DNA of 64,000 nt from PALSA-1353 sp050012375 (GCA_050012375.1 JBEKHH010000001.1:164893-228892), one strand, 5' to 3'; shown: positions 19,276-27,582, numbered from the stretch's first letter. A program made the numbers and translations. The notes: generated by a model not told the origin, from the sequence alone.

Positions 19276-19368
19276 GTAGGAACAAGAGTAATGGGCCTTG
19301 GTCGCCCATTACCGGCGAGATACGCGATATCTCGCCACACAAAGCGCGCGCTTCGTGTCTTGTCCTAC
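19276..19368. ncRNA. Predicted four-way-junction RNA fold in the transposon
   Basis: An outer 11-bp stem (GTAGGAACAAGA with one bulged A, against TCTTGTCCTAC) encloses three adjacent hairpins: 19,288-19,312 (9 bp, 7-base loop), 19,314-19,336 (9 bp, 5-base loop) and about 19,337-19,358 (9 bp with one mismatch). The strand cannot be fixed from the fold. If minus, like all the element's genes, it lies 8 bases upstream of the tRNA-like gene. The stems are too long for a tRNA. The class of RNA is not recognised. Confidence 0.55.
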
Positions 19369-19380
19369 CGCCACGGACAA

Positions 19381-19413
19381 ACGGGCCGCTCTCCTCATGG
19401 GGATGCGGCCCGT
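19381..19413. terminator. Strong hairpin at the 3' end of the 143-aa gene
   Basis: A 9-bp stem (ACGGGCCGC/GCGGCCCGT) overlaps the last codons of the 143-aa gene on the minus strand. On the plus strand it is followed by TTCGATTTTTT, so it would terminate transcription entering from the left; on the minus strand only TTTGTCC follows. Confidence 0.5.
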
Positions 19414-19826
19414 TCGATTTTTTGATACGTTCCAGCCCTTCGGCCCACGGCCTTGACTTTTTCAACCACATTGCCTTGGTCGCGCTCCTCTCGGAATAAT
19501 CGGCGGAAAACGTGCAGCTTTAGGCCCTTGCTCAAGGCTAGGGCTTTAAGATCAGACAGCACAAATTCGGTCGGCATCTCCGAAATCGCGTTTCGCAAAA
19601 TGATCCGCTTTTTCCCGTTTTTCGGGCGATTAGCGAGATACTGGCCGTTGGCTGATCGCAAGGCCGCTTCAGCTTCACGAAAAGACGTTGCCAACTTTTC
19701 AAAGCGATCTGCTTCTGCTCGGTGATATTTTGCCTGGGCCATAAGGGCCACAAGCCCGGATTCAATTGTGTGCGCGCCACGCCTCATAGATAAGTAGAGG
19801 GTATCCCATTTCGGGAGCGTTGACAA
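19395..19826 (-). CDS. Unknown 143-aa protein, transposon passenger
   Basis: Starts at a TTG (19,826) or more conventionally at the ATG at 19,787 (MRRGAHTIESGL). The N-terminal half looks like a charged helix (AKYHRAEADRFEKLATSFRE), possibly coiled. The C-terminal half resembles a winged-helix arrangement: FVLSDLKALALSKGL, a helix with RRLFREE, then VVEKVKAVGRRAGTYQKI with the look of a wing. A DNA-binding control protein for the restriction-modification genes upstream is a reasonable guess, but no family is recognised. It follows the endonuclease gene by 92 bp in the same direction. Confidence 0.55.
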   Translation of the reverse strand: MSTLPKWDTLYLSMRRGAHTIESGLVALMAQAKYHRAEADRFEKLATSFREAEAALRSANGQYLANRPKNGKKRIILRNAISEMPTEFVLSDLKALALSKGLKLHVFRRLFREERDQGNVVEKVKAVGRRAGTYQKIERAASP

Positions 19827-19918
19827 GGGATATGTCCCACAAATTTTTTAACGGACAGGAATTCTGCACCACAAGCAGAATGGACGCGAAATTGTCCAAA
19901 AAGCATCGCCTCAGCGAT

Positions 19919-21085
19919 TTACTCCGCCGCCTGTTCCGCCTTGCGGAGCGCTAGAAACGCCTCTTTTAGAGCCTGATTAACGCCGCTTTCGGGCTGTGAC
20001 AGTACAAGCTCCTGATAGGCATCAAGAAAATTGGTGCGTAGTCGGTGGAAAAGGTGAAGGAAATGGCGTAGGAATCCAATGCAATCGAGAATTGCAATCT
20101 CTACTCCCCCGAGCTCTTTGTACTGCTTGGCCGCATATTCCCTTACGTCTTGGCTGATGCGCTCCGTCGTCACGAAGATGTAATTTTGGATGTTCGCGCC
20201 GTCGGCGATTTTCTGAATTGCAATGTCGATGTCTCCAATTGTTACCGCCTTGTCTTTCATCTCATAGGTGGTCACAACTCTTTCATCGTTCGCAAGCGTA
20301 ATCTCCACGTCGCCCAGCGCTCCAGTTTGCTTGTCGGCGGCGTTGTGGGGGTGAAGGCGCAGGACTTTTTCGCCCAACCTATCGGCCGCCGCCGTGTATG
20401 CCGCTGCGATGACCAGCACGGGCAACCGCGCGGCATTCTTTAAGGCAAGATGTCGTTCGATGAGCTTGACCGTATCTTCGGATGACAGCGGCAAATCGTC
20501 GCATTGTTCCTGTAGATTCTCTTTCAGCTTTTGCAGGCGTTTTGCGCGGGTATCGCGCTCTATGATGAGTATACGGATCGTCTCGCGTAGCGCCGCATCG
20601 GCGCGAATCTTGCCTGATTGAACCGCGCCCAGCACCCCAAGGATAAACTTGTAAAGTTCTGGCGGTCGGCCGCGCAGTTTTTGATTCGCGTCGAGAACGA
20701 TGTTCTTGGTGCGGAACGCTGGCGTCAAGAATGCCGTTGTGGGGCTACACGGCAGCTTGTGGCGTGTGATGAAGTCGAAAATGTATTGTTCATCATAATT
20801 GCGGCCAGGATAAGCATCGACCTTCTCGGTGTCTGGATATGCCTGAATGAATGGCTTGCGAATATCCACGTTTGGATGGTGAATTTTCGCCAGTGTCGCG
20901 GCCAGTAAGAATCGAGCGCCCGCCCGGTTGCTTGGGCAAAGCGCAGCGTAAGCGATATGGTTGCCCGCCTCGACATCCCCGACAAACGCTTCCGACGGGT
21001 GTGCGGTGGCGTCCTGATATGCGGACTCAAGAATCTCGGAACATGTATCCGCTGGCATCTTGTTTCGCCGTGGATGTTTTTGCAT
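19919..21085 (-). CDS. Type II-like restriction endonuclease (resembles the SacI family)
   Basis: 388 aa, or 379 aa from a second methionine (MPADTCSEILESAY). A PD-(D/E)XK-type active site is readable: GDVEITL followed after a strand by TYEMKDKAV, i.e. D...ExK. Upstream, RNYDEQYIFDFITRHKLPCS and TTAFLTPAFR form a distinctive block; to my knowledge such blocks occur in SacI-type endonucleases, but this assignment is from memory and uncertain. Its 5' end overlaps the 3' end of the methylase gene by up to 59 bp, so the two are coupled and form one system. No truncation or frameshift is seen, so it may be active. Confidence 0.72.
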   Translation of the reverse strand: MQKHPRRNKMPADTCSEILESAYQDATAHPSEAFVGDVEAGNHIAYAALCPSNRAGARFLLAATLAKIHHPNVDIRKPFIQAYPDTEKVDAYPGRNYDEQYIFDFITRHKLPCSPTTAFLTPAFRTKNIVLDANQKLRGRPPELYKFILGVLGAVQSGKIRADAALRETIRILIIERDTRAKRLQKLKENLQEQCDDLPLSSEDTVKLIERHLALKNAARLPVLVIAAAYTAAADRLGEKVLRLHPHNAADKQTGALGDVEITLANDERVVTTYEMKDKAVTIGDIDIAIQKIADGANIQNYIFVTTERISQDVREYAAKQYKELGGVEIAILDCIGFLRHFLHLFHRLRTNFLDAYQELVLSQPESGVNQALKEAFLALRKAEQAAE

Positions 21086-21950
21086 CGTAATTCATCCAAA
21101 GCCCCTCGATTCGCTTACCTTTGGTCGCGTGATTCGTCCGCGCAGCGGTTACGATCTTTCGCCATTTCGGACTCGGATACAGGGCGTCCATTAACTCACA
21201 GGGATAGTTTGATATCGCTACCATGCCTTGCACGCCGTTCAACACTTCCGCAAGTTCTGCGTGCTGCCCGTCGGTCATTTCGTGGCCGTAGGCTTTAGAA
21301 TCTCCGCGCGTTTCGTGGATGTATGGCGGATCGCAGTAAAAGAGCGTGCCAGGCGAATCGTAAAGTCGAATGACGTGAAGGGCTGGGCGATTCTCAATTT
21401 GAACGCGCAGTAGGCGTTCCGCAATGATCGTTAAATCCTCGACGCCCCCAAGCCAACGGCTGATTACGCCGCTCATTCCGGCGCGGCTTGTATTTTTGCA
21501 GTTCGCCCAGCGGCCCAGCGTTGCGGTCTGCGCCAGCCCGATTCGCACTTGCCGCGCTCGGACATAAAAGCGCCGCGCCCGCTCAAACGGCTTTTCGTTC
21601 GGATCGAGCTTGCACGCGGTAGAAAATTCTTCGCGGGAAAACGGCGTGAGGCCGATTGCCCTCACCAGATCGCTCCCGTGGTCGCGCAGCACGCGAAAGA
21701 AATTAACGACTTCACCATCAAGGTCATTGTATGATTCAACGGGTGACGGGGGCCGGTTCAATAGCACGGCTCCCGACCCGGCGTATGGCTCGCAGTAATG
21801 GTGACATTTTGGCAAAAGCGGAAGCAACCAATCAAGGTGTGAATATTTCCCGCCATACCACCCAAACGGAATGACTTTGGGTTGCCGCAAAGACGATAGC
21901 GGCGGGGGTTTGGATTGCCGCGCTACGGGTCGCGCTGCTGCGGTCTGCAT
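21027..21950 (-). CDS. D12-class N6-adenine DNA methyltransferase, partner of the endonuclease
   Basis: 307 aa. The N-terminal FGWYGGKYSHLDWLLPLLP and CEPYAGSGAVLLNRPP form the SAM site, and FYCDPPYIHETRG holds the catalytic DPPY. The extra proline/arginine-rich N-terminus (first ~25 residues) may be extended by a too-early start. It starts 31 bp after the transposase gene and overlaps the endonuclease gene downstream, so the operon makes methylase before nuclease, as expected for safe establishment in a new host. Confidence 0.88.
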   Translation of the reverse strand: MQTAAARPVARQSKPPPLSSLRQPKVIPFGWYGGKYSHLDWLLPLLPKCHHYCEPYAGSGAVLLNRPPSPVESYNDLDGEVVNFFRVLRDHGSDLVRAIGLTPFSREEFSTACKLDPNEKPFERARRFYVRARQVRIGLAQTATLGRWANCKNTSRAGMSGVISRWLGGVEDLTIIAERLLRVQIENRPALHVIRLYDSPGTLFYCDPPYIHETRGDSKAYGHEMTDGQHAELAEVLNGVQGMVAISNYPCELMDALYPSPKWRKIVTAARTNHATKGKRIEGLWMNYDAKTSTAKQDASGYMFRDS

Positions 21951-21981
21951 CCTGGCAGGCTAACGGCCTTGGCGGAAGTGG

Positions 21982-22938
21982 TCAAGCCACAAGATGGGTT
22001 CCGCCGATTGGCGATTTGTACATGAGCCGTTTCCCTTCCGCGCCCTTGATCGCTTCGTCCCGGCGATCCGCGTCGGTCAATGTCCGCCCGTTCCACCGGA
22101 AATCAAACTCGCCGCAATAGCGGTGAAGGTGCTTTTTGCTCATCTTGTGATAGACGCCGTAATGGCCGCGCTTGAGCAATGCGAAATAACTCTCGGCGGT
22201 GTTGGTCGTTTCGCCGTTCGGGCCGACGTACTGCCCGGCGGCATGATTGACGCTGGTATGTCCGCCCTTGAAGTGTGAACCGATGCCGTTGTAAACCGCC
22301 AGTTCATCCGTGAAGATCGCGGATGAATCGGCAACCATTTCGCGGATCGTTCCCTTTGCTGTATCGCCGTCAACGCTCTGGATATAGCGACTGTGGGCCT
22401 GTCCGCCTTCCCCGCTTTCGACCAGAACCATAACCGGAGCCTTGGCCGTTCCGCGTCCGCGCTTGTGCGGGCCAGTACCAGGACGGGGCTTGCCGCCCAC
22501 ATACGACTCATCGACCTGGACCTTACCCTTGAGCATTCCGGCCACTGGCTCGGCCCGCATGGCTTCGCGGATGCGATGGCCCATGAACCACGCGGTACGA
22601 TACGATCCGAGGCCAAGGTTGCGCTGAAGCTGGAGCGCCGAAAATCCCTTTTTGCTGCTGGCGATCAGGTGGAATGCCTTGGCCCAGAACGACAACGGCA
22701 GGTGCGAATCTTCCATGACCGTGCCAACGGTGACGGTGAAATTTCCCTTGCAATCCCGGCATTCAAGTAGGCCGGGGCGTTGAGACTGGCCGTTGAGCCG
22801 ATAGACATTGACTGAGGCGCAATGCGGGCAAAACGGCCCATCTGGCCATCGGCGCACTTCAAAGAATTCGCGGGCTTGATCTTCGGTGAAGCTTGGTACG
22901 TTCTGGCCTTTTTGAGATTTGGTGGTAATCTTGTTCAT
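21982..22938 (-). CDS. IS1595-family (ISXO2-like) transposase
   Basis: 318 aa. The N-terminal zinc-ribbon CPHCASVNVYRLNG with the later CRDCKGNF pair is typical of the family. The catalytic core follows: VQVDESYVGGKPR (first acidic residue), IFTDELAVY (second), and SVNHAAGQYV with a final NTAESYFALLKRG. The length is normal and no frameshift is seen. The gene begins 20 bp inside the right inverted repeat and reads towards the passenger genes. Confidence 0.93.
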   Translation of the reverse strand: MNKITTKSQKGQNVPSFTEDQAREFFEVRRWPDGPFCPHCASVNVYRLNGQSQRPGLLECRDCKGNFTVTVGTVMEDSHLPLSFWAKAFHLIASSKKGFSALQLQRNLGLGSYRTAWFMGHRIREAMRAEPVAGMLKGKVQVDESYVGGKPRPGTGPHKRGRGTAKAPVMVLVESGEGGQAHSRYIQSVDGDTAKGTIREMVADSSAIFTDELAVYNGIGSHFKGGHTSVNHAAGQYVGPNGETTNTAESYFALLKRGHYGVYHKMSKKHLHRYCGEFDFRWNGRTLTDADRRDEAIKGAEGKRLMYKSPIGGTHLVA

Positions 22939-22957
22939 GCCGGAATTTTACCACGGA

Positions 22958-22986
22958 TTGCCAACTATGTCAAGTGCATAATTCCG
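22958..22986 (-). repeat. Right terminal inverted repeat
   Basis: Reverse complement of the left end over 29 bp, with a single C/G difference near the inner side. It lies immediately upstream of the transposase gene and so probably also carries its promoter. Confidence 0.92.
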
Positions 22987-22995
22987 AAAATATAT
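22987..22995. repeat. Right 9-bp direct repeat (target site duplication)
   Basis: AAAATATAT, identical to 18,873-18,881 on the other side of the element. Confidence 0.8.
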
Positions 22996-23058
22996 TGATT
23001 TCATCACGGACAATTAGGATAATTTGCTCCCGTCCATTTCTGTGGCAGGGAAAGTCTG

Positions 23059-23418
23059 ATGGGACCTGAAGAGCCGCTCGCTTCCGATGGTGCGCCTGTT
23101 GCCGTGGCACAGAAGGCCAAACCCGCCAAAAAACGAAAGCCGGCTCAGATGCCGCCGTATCATGTCGTTTTGCTGAATGATGACGATCATACGTACGATT
23201 ATGTCATTGAGATGTTGAAGGTAATCTTCGCCTACCCCGATGAAAAGGGTTTTCAATTGGCCAAGGCGGTTGACCGGGACGGGCGGGTTATCCTGCTGAC
23301 GACCCACCGCGAGCTGGCGGAATTGAAGCGCGATCAAATTCATGCCTACGGGGTCGATTCACGGGTGGCGACTTGCAAGGGTTCCATGTCCTCCGTGATC
23401 GAACCCGCCGAGGGATGA
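23059..23418 (+). CDS. clpS: ATP-dependent Clp protease adaptor ClpS
   Basis: 119 aa. Brings N-end-rule substrates to ClpA/ClpC with ClpP. The N-terminal ~35 residues are a flexible Ala/Lys/Pro-rich tail, then the core YHVVLLNDDDHTYDYVIEML with the substrate-pocket DD region. AGGGAAAG precedes the ATG. The transposon ends 72 bp upstream, so the native promoter may have been displaced. The mcsA-mcsB pair 5 kb away belongs to the same Clp-linked proteolysis theme. Confidence 0.93.
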   Translation: MGPEEPLASDGAPVAVAQKAKPAKKRKPAQMPPYHVVLLNDDDHTYDYVIEMLKVIFAYPDEKGFQLAKAVDRDGRVILLTTHRELAELKRDQIHAYGVDSRVATCKGSMSSVIEPAEG

Positions 23419-23757
23419 ATCGGGCATGACGCTTGTTCTTGGCTCCGCTTGCCGCAATTCCAATTGCCTATTCGCTTTTCAACGTTTTGACCTTTCGCGT
23501 AAGTTCCTTAGTTTCAAAGTCAAATTGAACCGCAGAGCACGCTGAGGCCGCGGAGACAGACGCAGAGAAGAGGGCGCCTGACGGTCTTCTCCGCGTTTGT
23601 CTCTGCGATCTCCGCGTGCTCTGCGGTTCAATTTCTATCTGGAAACGCCGGAGAATTATGGATTTACATTGAAGACTGAAAATGTTGCCATTGAGGAGAG
23701 GCAAGGGCGCAATGGGCAATCGTCCCCGAGCCAAGAACGGGCGTTACACCTGATGAA
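23419..23757. other. Intergenic region without a gene
   Basis: 339 bp between clpS and the convergent FHA gene. It is filled mainly by the long hairpin repeat at 23,522-23,634; no coding frame of note. Confidence 0.6.
23522..23634. repeat. ~113-bp long-arm hairpin repeat, copy 1
   Basis: A perfect 21-bp outer stem (AAATTGAACCGCAGAGCACG plus one base) with further partial pairing inside through GGAGACAGACGCAGAGAAG. Related copies lie at 24,911, 34,230 and 55,465, with a half copy near 63,840. The ~35 bp before it (AAGTTCCTTAGTTTCAAAGT) are also shared with the copies at 24.9 and 63.8 kb. Confidence 0.85.
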
Positions 23758-24843
23758 TCACCAGACAACCAGAGGAAGATAAGGCGCCCCACTCTCGGCG
23801 GCCAATTTGGCGGTCGCGGCGTTCACGGGCATTTCCTTGGCCGCCAGCGGCTGTCTGGCCGGCGGCGCTGTTTGAGCCGCCGGCGCTGTTTCCGACGGCC
23901 CCGACAGGTCGTCATCCCCCGCGATTTGGTAATCGACCGCCTCACCCGTCGCCATGCTTTGATCGTCCATGGGCGTCATTTTTGGCATCGAAACGGAGAT
24001 CGGGGCCGGTTGATTCCCCATGGCCCGCCTCGGGACCGGCTTTTGGTCGATGTTGAGGATCACCAGGGCCACGATCCAAAGCGCCGCCACCGCCATGTGC
24101 AAACTGGGCCGAAACCCTGGTTTTCTGGGCGGTTTTGGAAGGATGACGGCAAGGGTCGCCGGCTGCTCTGGCGCCGGGGCGAGCCCCGCTTCGGCCGGCG
24201 CCCCCGCGGCGGGATTCGCTTGCAGCGACAGGTCCATGGGTGACCGCGGTCGCACCCGCCGAGCGACAATGGCCTCTTCACATACCGCACGCTCCTGGTC
24301 GCGCATCGGCTGACGAGCCTCGGCATAGACCGAATCCCAACTGCTGGATGCAATCGCCGACAACAAAGTCTGCAATTCTTCTTGCCCGTAAGCGGGGGGG
24401 TCCTTCGGCCGCGGCTGCGGGCAGGGCATGTTCTCCGGATTCTCCCCCTCGCCGGGCAACAGAAGCGTGAATCCCGACAGGGTGCCGGCAAGCGAATCTC
24501 CCGGATCGACCGGCCGCGCCGGCGTCAGGATGTGATCGGCGATGTCCTCATCCGGCAGGCCGGCATGGAAAATGATCTTGGATCGCCCGAGACGGACGAC
24601 ATCGTTGTCGTGCAAAACCCACGGGCCGCGGAGCCGTTCGGCATTGATGATCGTGCCGTTTTTGCTTTGGAGATCGTGCAGGGTCCAGCTTTGGCCGTCC
24701 GGTTCCAATCGGCAATGCCGGCGTGACAGAAGAATGTCGCGCAAGGTCACATCGCAATCGGGAGCGCGCCCGATGACGATTCCACCGCTCAGCTCGTGGC
24801 GGTCAATCTCCTGGCCATTGGACTTGATGACGATATAAGGCAC
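23758..24843 (-). CDS. FHA-domain membrane protein
   Basis: 361 aa, GTG start. Residues 1-95 form a forkhead-associated phosphothreonine-binding domain: IVIGRAPDCDVTLRD, LSRRHCRLE, LQSKNGTIINAERL. This is followed by a long Pro/Ala/Gln-rich linker and one predicted membrane helix (MAVAALWIVALVILNI) near residue 255, then a low-complexity Ala-rich end. It is probably a signalling scaffold that recognises phosphorylated partners of Ser/Thr kinases; no kinase gene is in the window. The C-terminus may be extracytoplasmic. Confidence 0.85.
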   Translation of the reverse strand: MPYIVIKSNGQEIDRHELSGGIVIGRAPDCDVTLRDILLSRRHCRLEPDGQSWTLHDLQSKNGTIINAERLRGPWVLHDNDVVRLGRSKIIFHAGLPDEDIADHILTPARPVDPGDSLAGTLSGFTLLLPGEGENPENMPCPQPRPKDPPAYGQEELQTLLSAIASSSWDSVYAEARQPMRDQERAVCEEAIVARRVRPRSPMDLSLQANPAAGAPAEAGLAPAPEQPATLAVILPKPPRKPGFRPSLHMAVAALWIVALVILNIDQKPVPRRAMGNQPAPISVSMPKMTPMDDQSMATGEAVDYQIAGDDDLSGPSETAPAAQTAPPARQPLAAKEMPVNAATAKLAAESGAPYLPLVVW

Positions 24844-24910
24844 TTCGGGATTATCGAACGGCCGGGGGTTGGAAGCTCAATTTTCGTGCAAGCTCTTTGA
24901 TTCTAAAGGC

Positions 24911-25022
24911 AAATTGAACCGCAGAGCACGCAGAGATCGCGGAGACAGACGCGGAGAAGAAACACAAAAACAAATTTTTCCCAAGTCTTCTCAGCGATCT
25001 CCGCGTGCTCTGCGGTTAAAAA
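24911..25022. repeat. ~112-bp long-arm hairpin repeat, copy 2
   Basis: Begins AAATTGAACCGCAGAGCACG and closes with GCGTGCTCTGCGGTTAAAAATT. The centre (AACACAAAAACAAATTTTTC) is unrelated to copy 1, so arms are conserved and loops are not. Confidence 0.85.
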
Positions 25023-25066
25023 TTGGATCGGAAGGGTGATAAATCATGGGGTTGCGGTGATTGCAA

Positions 25067-26593
25067 TTAAAACCCCCGCTGGGCGATCTCCACGGCTTTC
25101 AGCATCGCCTTGGCCTTGTTCATCGTCTCTTCGTATTCGGTTTCCGGAACCGAGTCGGCAACCACGCCGGCGCCGGCCTGGACGTCGAAAATCCCGTTCT
25201 TCCAGACGATCGTCCGCAAGGCGATGCACGTGTCCATGTTCCCGGCGAAATCGAGATAACCGACGGCTCCCCCGTACGGCCCGCGACGAGTCGGCTCCAG
25301 TTCGTCGATGATCTGCATGGCCCGGATTTTCGGCGCGCCGCTGACCGTGCCCACCGGCAGGCTCACCCGCAGCGCATCCAGGGCCGTCAAACCATCGGCC
25401 AGTTCGCCCGTGACATTGCTCGTGATGTGCATGACGTGGCTGTAGCGCTCGACGGTCATCACATCGCTGACCTTCACGGTCCCGATCTTGGCCACCCGGC
25501 CCACATCGTTGCGATGCAGATCGACGATCATGACATGCTCGGCCCGCTCCTTGGGATCGGCCAGCAGTTCCCGCTCCAGCGCCGCATCCTCCTGCTCGGT
25601 CGCGCCGCGGCGGCGCGTCCCGGCCAGCGGCCGGCTCGTCACCATCCGATTGCTCACCCGGCAGAGGATTTCCGGACTCGATCCGATCAGCGTGCAGGCC
25701 GGGCTTTTCAGATAAAACATGAACGGCGAGGGATTGATGATCCGAAGGGCCCGATAGACATCAAACGGATCGGCCGATGAGTTCACCCTCAGCCGCTGGC
25801 TGGGCACAAATTGAAAGATATCACCGGCCCGGATGTATTCCTTGCCGGCACGCACGATCTGCTGGAATTGCTCGCGGGTGCAGTTGGCGGAAAACGCGAG
25901 GTTGAGCGGCCCGCTGGTATCGATTTCGCCGATGGAGGAAACCGGCGGCTGCTGCAAGCGGGAGACGATCTCGTCGATTCGCCGGCCCGCATCCCGATAG
26001 GCGCTCTCGGCCCCGCCGGGCCCGATCCGGGCATTGGCCACCACTTTGATCGTCTTGTCCACGTGATCGAAGATCACGAGTTCGCCATAAAGCCCGAAGA
26101 GCAAATCGGGCAATCGGCGGTCATCCTTCGGCGGGGATGGAAGGCTCTCTTTTTCGTAATACCGAATGGTGTCATACCCCGCATAACCCACCAGCCCTCC
26201 CGTGAACGCCGGCAGTTTCAGGTCGCGGTGATAGGTTTCCGCCGGCAGGAGCTTTTGCAGATCGGCCAGCGGATCGGTGGTCGTGAATTCCCGCGGATTT
26301 TTCCCCACGTCCTGGATCGAAGCCCATCCATCACTCACCTGATAAACCAGTTGCGGGCCGGCGGCGATGAAGCTGTAGCGTCCGATTTTTTCACCGCCGA
26401 CGACGCTCTCCAGAAGAAAGGAATGCTGCTCGCGCCCGAGCACCTCGATGGCGCTGACCGGGGTGAGGCGGTCGGCGAGGAGTTGGCGATAGACGGGAAT
26501 CATCGTCGCCTTGGCGGCGAGGGCGGAGAATTCATCGAAAGTGGGGAAAAGGCGTCGCACGATTGCGTTCAAGGTAAGTCTGGAGCGGTGCAA
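25067..26593 (-). CDS. trpE: Anthranilate synthase component I
   Basis: 508 aa. Converts chorismate to anthranilate with the TrpG glutaminase, the first step of tryptophan synthesis. Motifs: SRPLAGTRRRG (the alanine in place of the PabB lysine supports TrpE), IVDLHRNDVGRV, GTVSGAPKIRAM, PYGGAVGYLDF and a GAGVVADSVPE end. The N-terminal part has YRQLLADRLTPVSAIEV, the feedback-inhibitor pocket region. The first ~15 residues are atypical and a GTG a few codons in is an alternative start. No trpG or other trp gene is adjacent. Confidence 0.93.
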   Translation of the reverse strand: MHRSRLTLNAIVRRLFPTFDEFSALAAKATMIPVYRQLLADRLTPVSAIEVLGREQHSFLLESVVGGEKIGRYSFIAAGPQLVYQVSDGWASIQDVGKNPREFTTTDPLADLQKLLPAETYHRDLKLPAFTGGLVGYAGYDTIRYYEKESLPSPPKDDRRLPDLLFGLYGELVIFDHVDKTIKVVANARIGPGGAESAYRDAGRRIDEIVSRLQQPPVSSIGEIDTSGPLNLAFSANCTREQFQQIVRAGKEYIRAGDIFQFVPSQRLRVNSSADPFDVYRALRIINPSPFMFYLKSPACTLIGSSPEILCRVSNRMVTSRPLAGTRRRGATEQEDAALERELLADPKERAEHVMIVDLHRNDVGRVAKIGTVKVSDVMTVERYSHVMHITSNVTGELADGLTALDALRVSLPVGTVSGAPKIRAMQIIDELEPTRRGPYGGAVGYLDFAGNMDTCIALRTIVWKNGIFDVQAGAGVVADSVPETEYEETMNKAKAMLKAVEIAQRGF

Positions 26594-26991
26594 AAGTCAA
26601 AAATGAAAGAGCCGGAGGAAGGTCGATTAATGAAAAGTGGGTGGATCAAGACGGAGCGGGCTGAAGAGGAGCATGATCGGTTACAATTTTCGTGACGGCC
26701 GAAATCGTGGGCTCGAATATAACAGGCGCTGCCGCCGCGGACACCGCTGGCTGCCCCGACAATGTTCCAGCAGGCCTTTTCGAACCGGGGATCCAACAAA
26801 AGGGGTCATAAGCCAATTTCGTCATTGCCGCTGATGGCAGGTCAAATTCGCGCATTCGTATTAAATGGCTTATGACCCCCGTTTTCCGGCCCAGGATTCT
26901 TGAGAAGGGTCGAAGAGCATCGCAATTCGCTTCCGGATATGATGCTCACCCGGCCGTAAGATAAGCCGGCAGTGGACGGAGCAGTTCCTAT
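26594..26991. other. 398-bp intergenic region
   Basis: Lies between divergent trpE and the 196-aa unknown. It contains a stem-loop element (26,801-26,880) and otherwise nothing recognised. Short open frames here lack protein-like composition. Confidence 0.55.
26801..26880. repeat. ~80-bp element with 14-bp inverted ends GGGGTCATAAGCCA
   Basis: GGGGTCATAAGCCA at 26,802-26,815 is exactly repeated in inverse at 26,866-26,879; the inner part contains another weak hairpin. The layout resembles REP-type or other small non-autonomous elements. Only one copy is in the window. Confidence 0.65.
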
Positions 26992-27582
26992 ATGTCCAAT
27001 CAGAATCAGATTCACAGAAGAAAGAAAATATGGCTCATTGTGATCCTGATCCCGGTCCTGCTCATCGGCGCGTATGCGGGGTATATGATCTGGTATCTTG
27101 CTTCCACTCACGTAAATGACCCGGCTGGAGCATCGACACGCGCCGACGTCACCTATTACACGTCAGTGCCGCCCCCGCCGGAAGCGCACGATATCCGGGT
27201 TGCGGCGTTTGAGTACGTTCAAGCTCGGCTCACCTTCGTAAGGTTTTTAGCACCTGTGGATATTTGCGTGAAATATGCGGCTGCGGTAATGCCAAACACG
27301 ACACTCAAGCCTGTGAACTGGGATCAAGAGTATCGCGACTTGGGGGCGATTTATGCGGGGGCCAATAAATTACACGATTTGCGTTGGTTTGATCTTCCTT
27401 ATGCAAATAGCTATTGGACTATACAGTCAGGACAACCTGTGTTCCGACAACCTTCACCGCAAAACCCGGAGGCCCCAGAGATCGTGGGTGCGGACGCAAA
27501 TACAGAACAAAAAGGCTATTTGACAACCAGTGTTCGTGTAGACGTATCACGCGGCGTATTTTATTTCCTGCAGGAGAATTGA
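26992..27582 (+). CDS. Membrane-anchored protein of unknown function
   Basis: 196 aa. A basic N-terminus (HRRKKIW) precedes one membrane helix (LIVILIPVLLIGAYAGYMIW), leaving an extracytoplasmic domain of about 160 residues. That domain is rich in Tyr, Pro and Asn and matches no family I know. Codon use is more AT-rich than the neighbours, which hints at a later arrival. The reading frame looks intact. Confidence 0.6.
   Translation: MSNQNQIHRRKKIWLIVILIPVLLIGAYAGYMIWYLASTHVNDPAGASTRADVTYYTSVPPPPEAHDIRVAAFEYVQARLTFVRFLAPVDICVKYAAAVMPNTTLKPVNWDQEYRDLGAIYAGANKLHDLRWFDLPYANSYWTIQSGQPVFRQPSPQNPEAPEIVGADANTEQKGYLTTSVRVDVSRGVFYFLQEN

Larger units (their letters stand above)
18882..22986. mobile_element. 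Complete IS1595-family transposon carrying restriction-modification genes and structured RNAs
   Basis: A 4105-bp element bounded by 29-bp inverted repeats with one mismatch (left 18,882-18,910; right 22,958-22,986) and flanked by a 9-bp direct repeat. All genes lie on the minus strand in this order: IS1595-type transposase, D12 methylase, restriction endonuclease, 143-aa unknown, four-way-junction RNA, tRNA-like gene, 50-aa ORF. Typical IS1595 elements are about 0.7-1.1 kb; versions with passenger genes are known in the family. Intact ends and reading frames suggest recent insertion and possible activity. The flanking genes (secreted unknown and clpS) are intact. Confidence 0.9.

Noticed and set aside
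19337..19358. Part of a second tRNA gene
   Set aside because: The four-stem fold has 9-bp arms and an 11-bp closing stem, too long for tRNA geometry, and no T-loop sequence is present.
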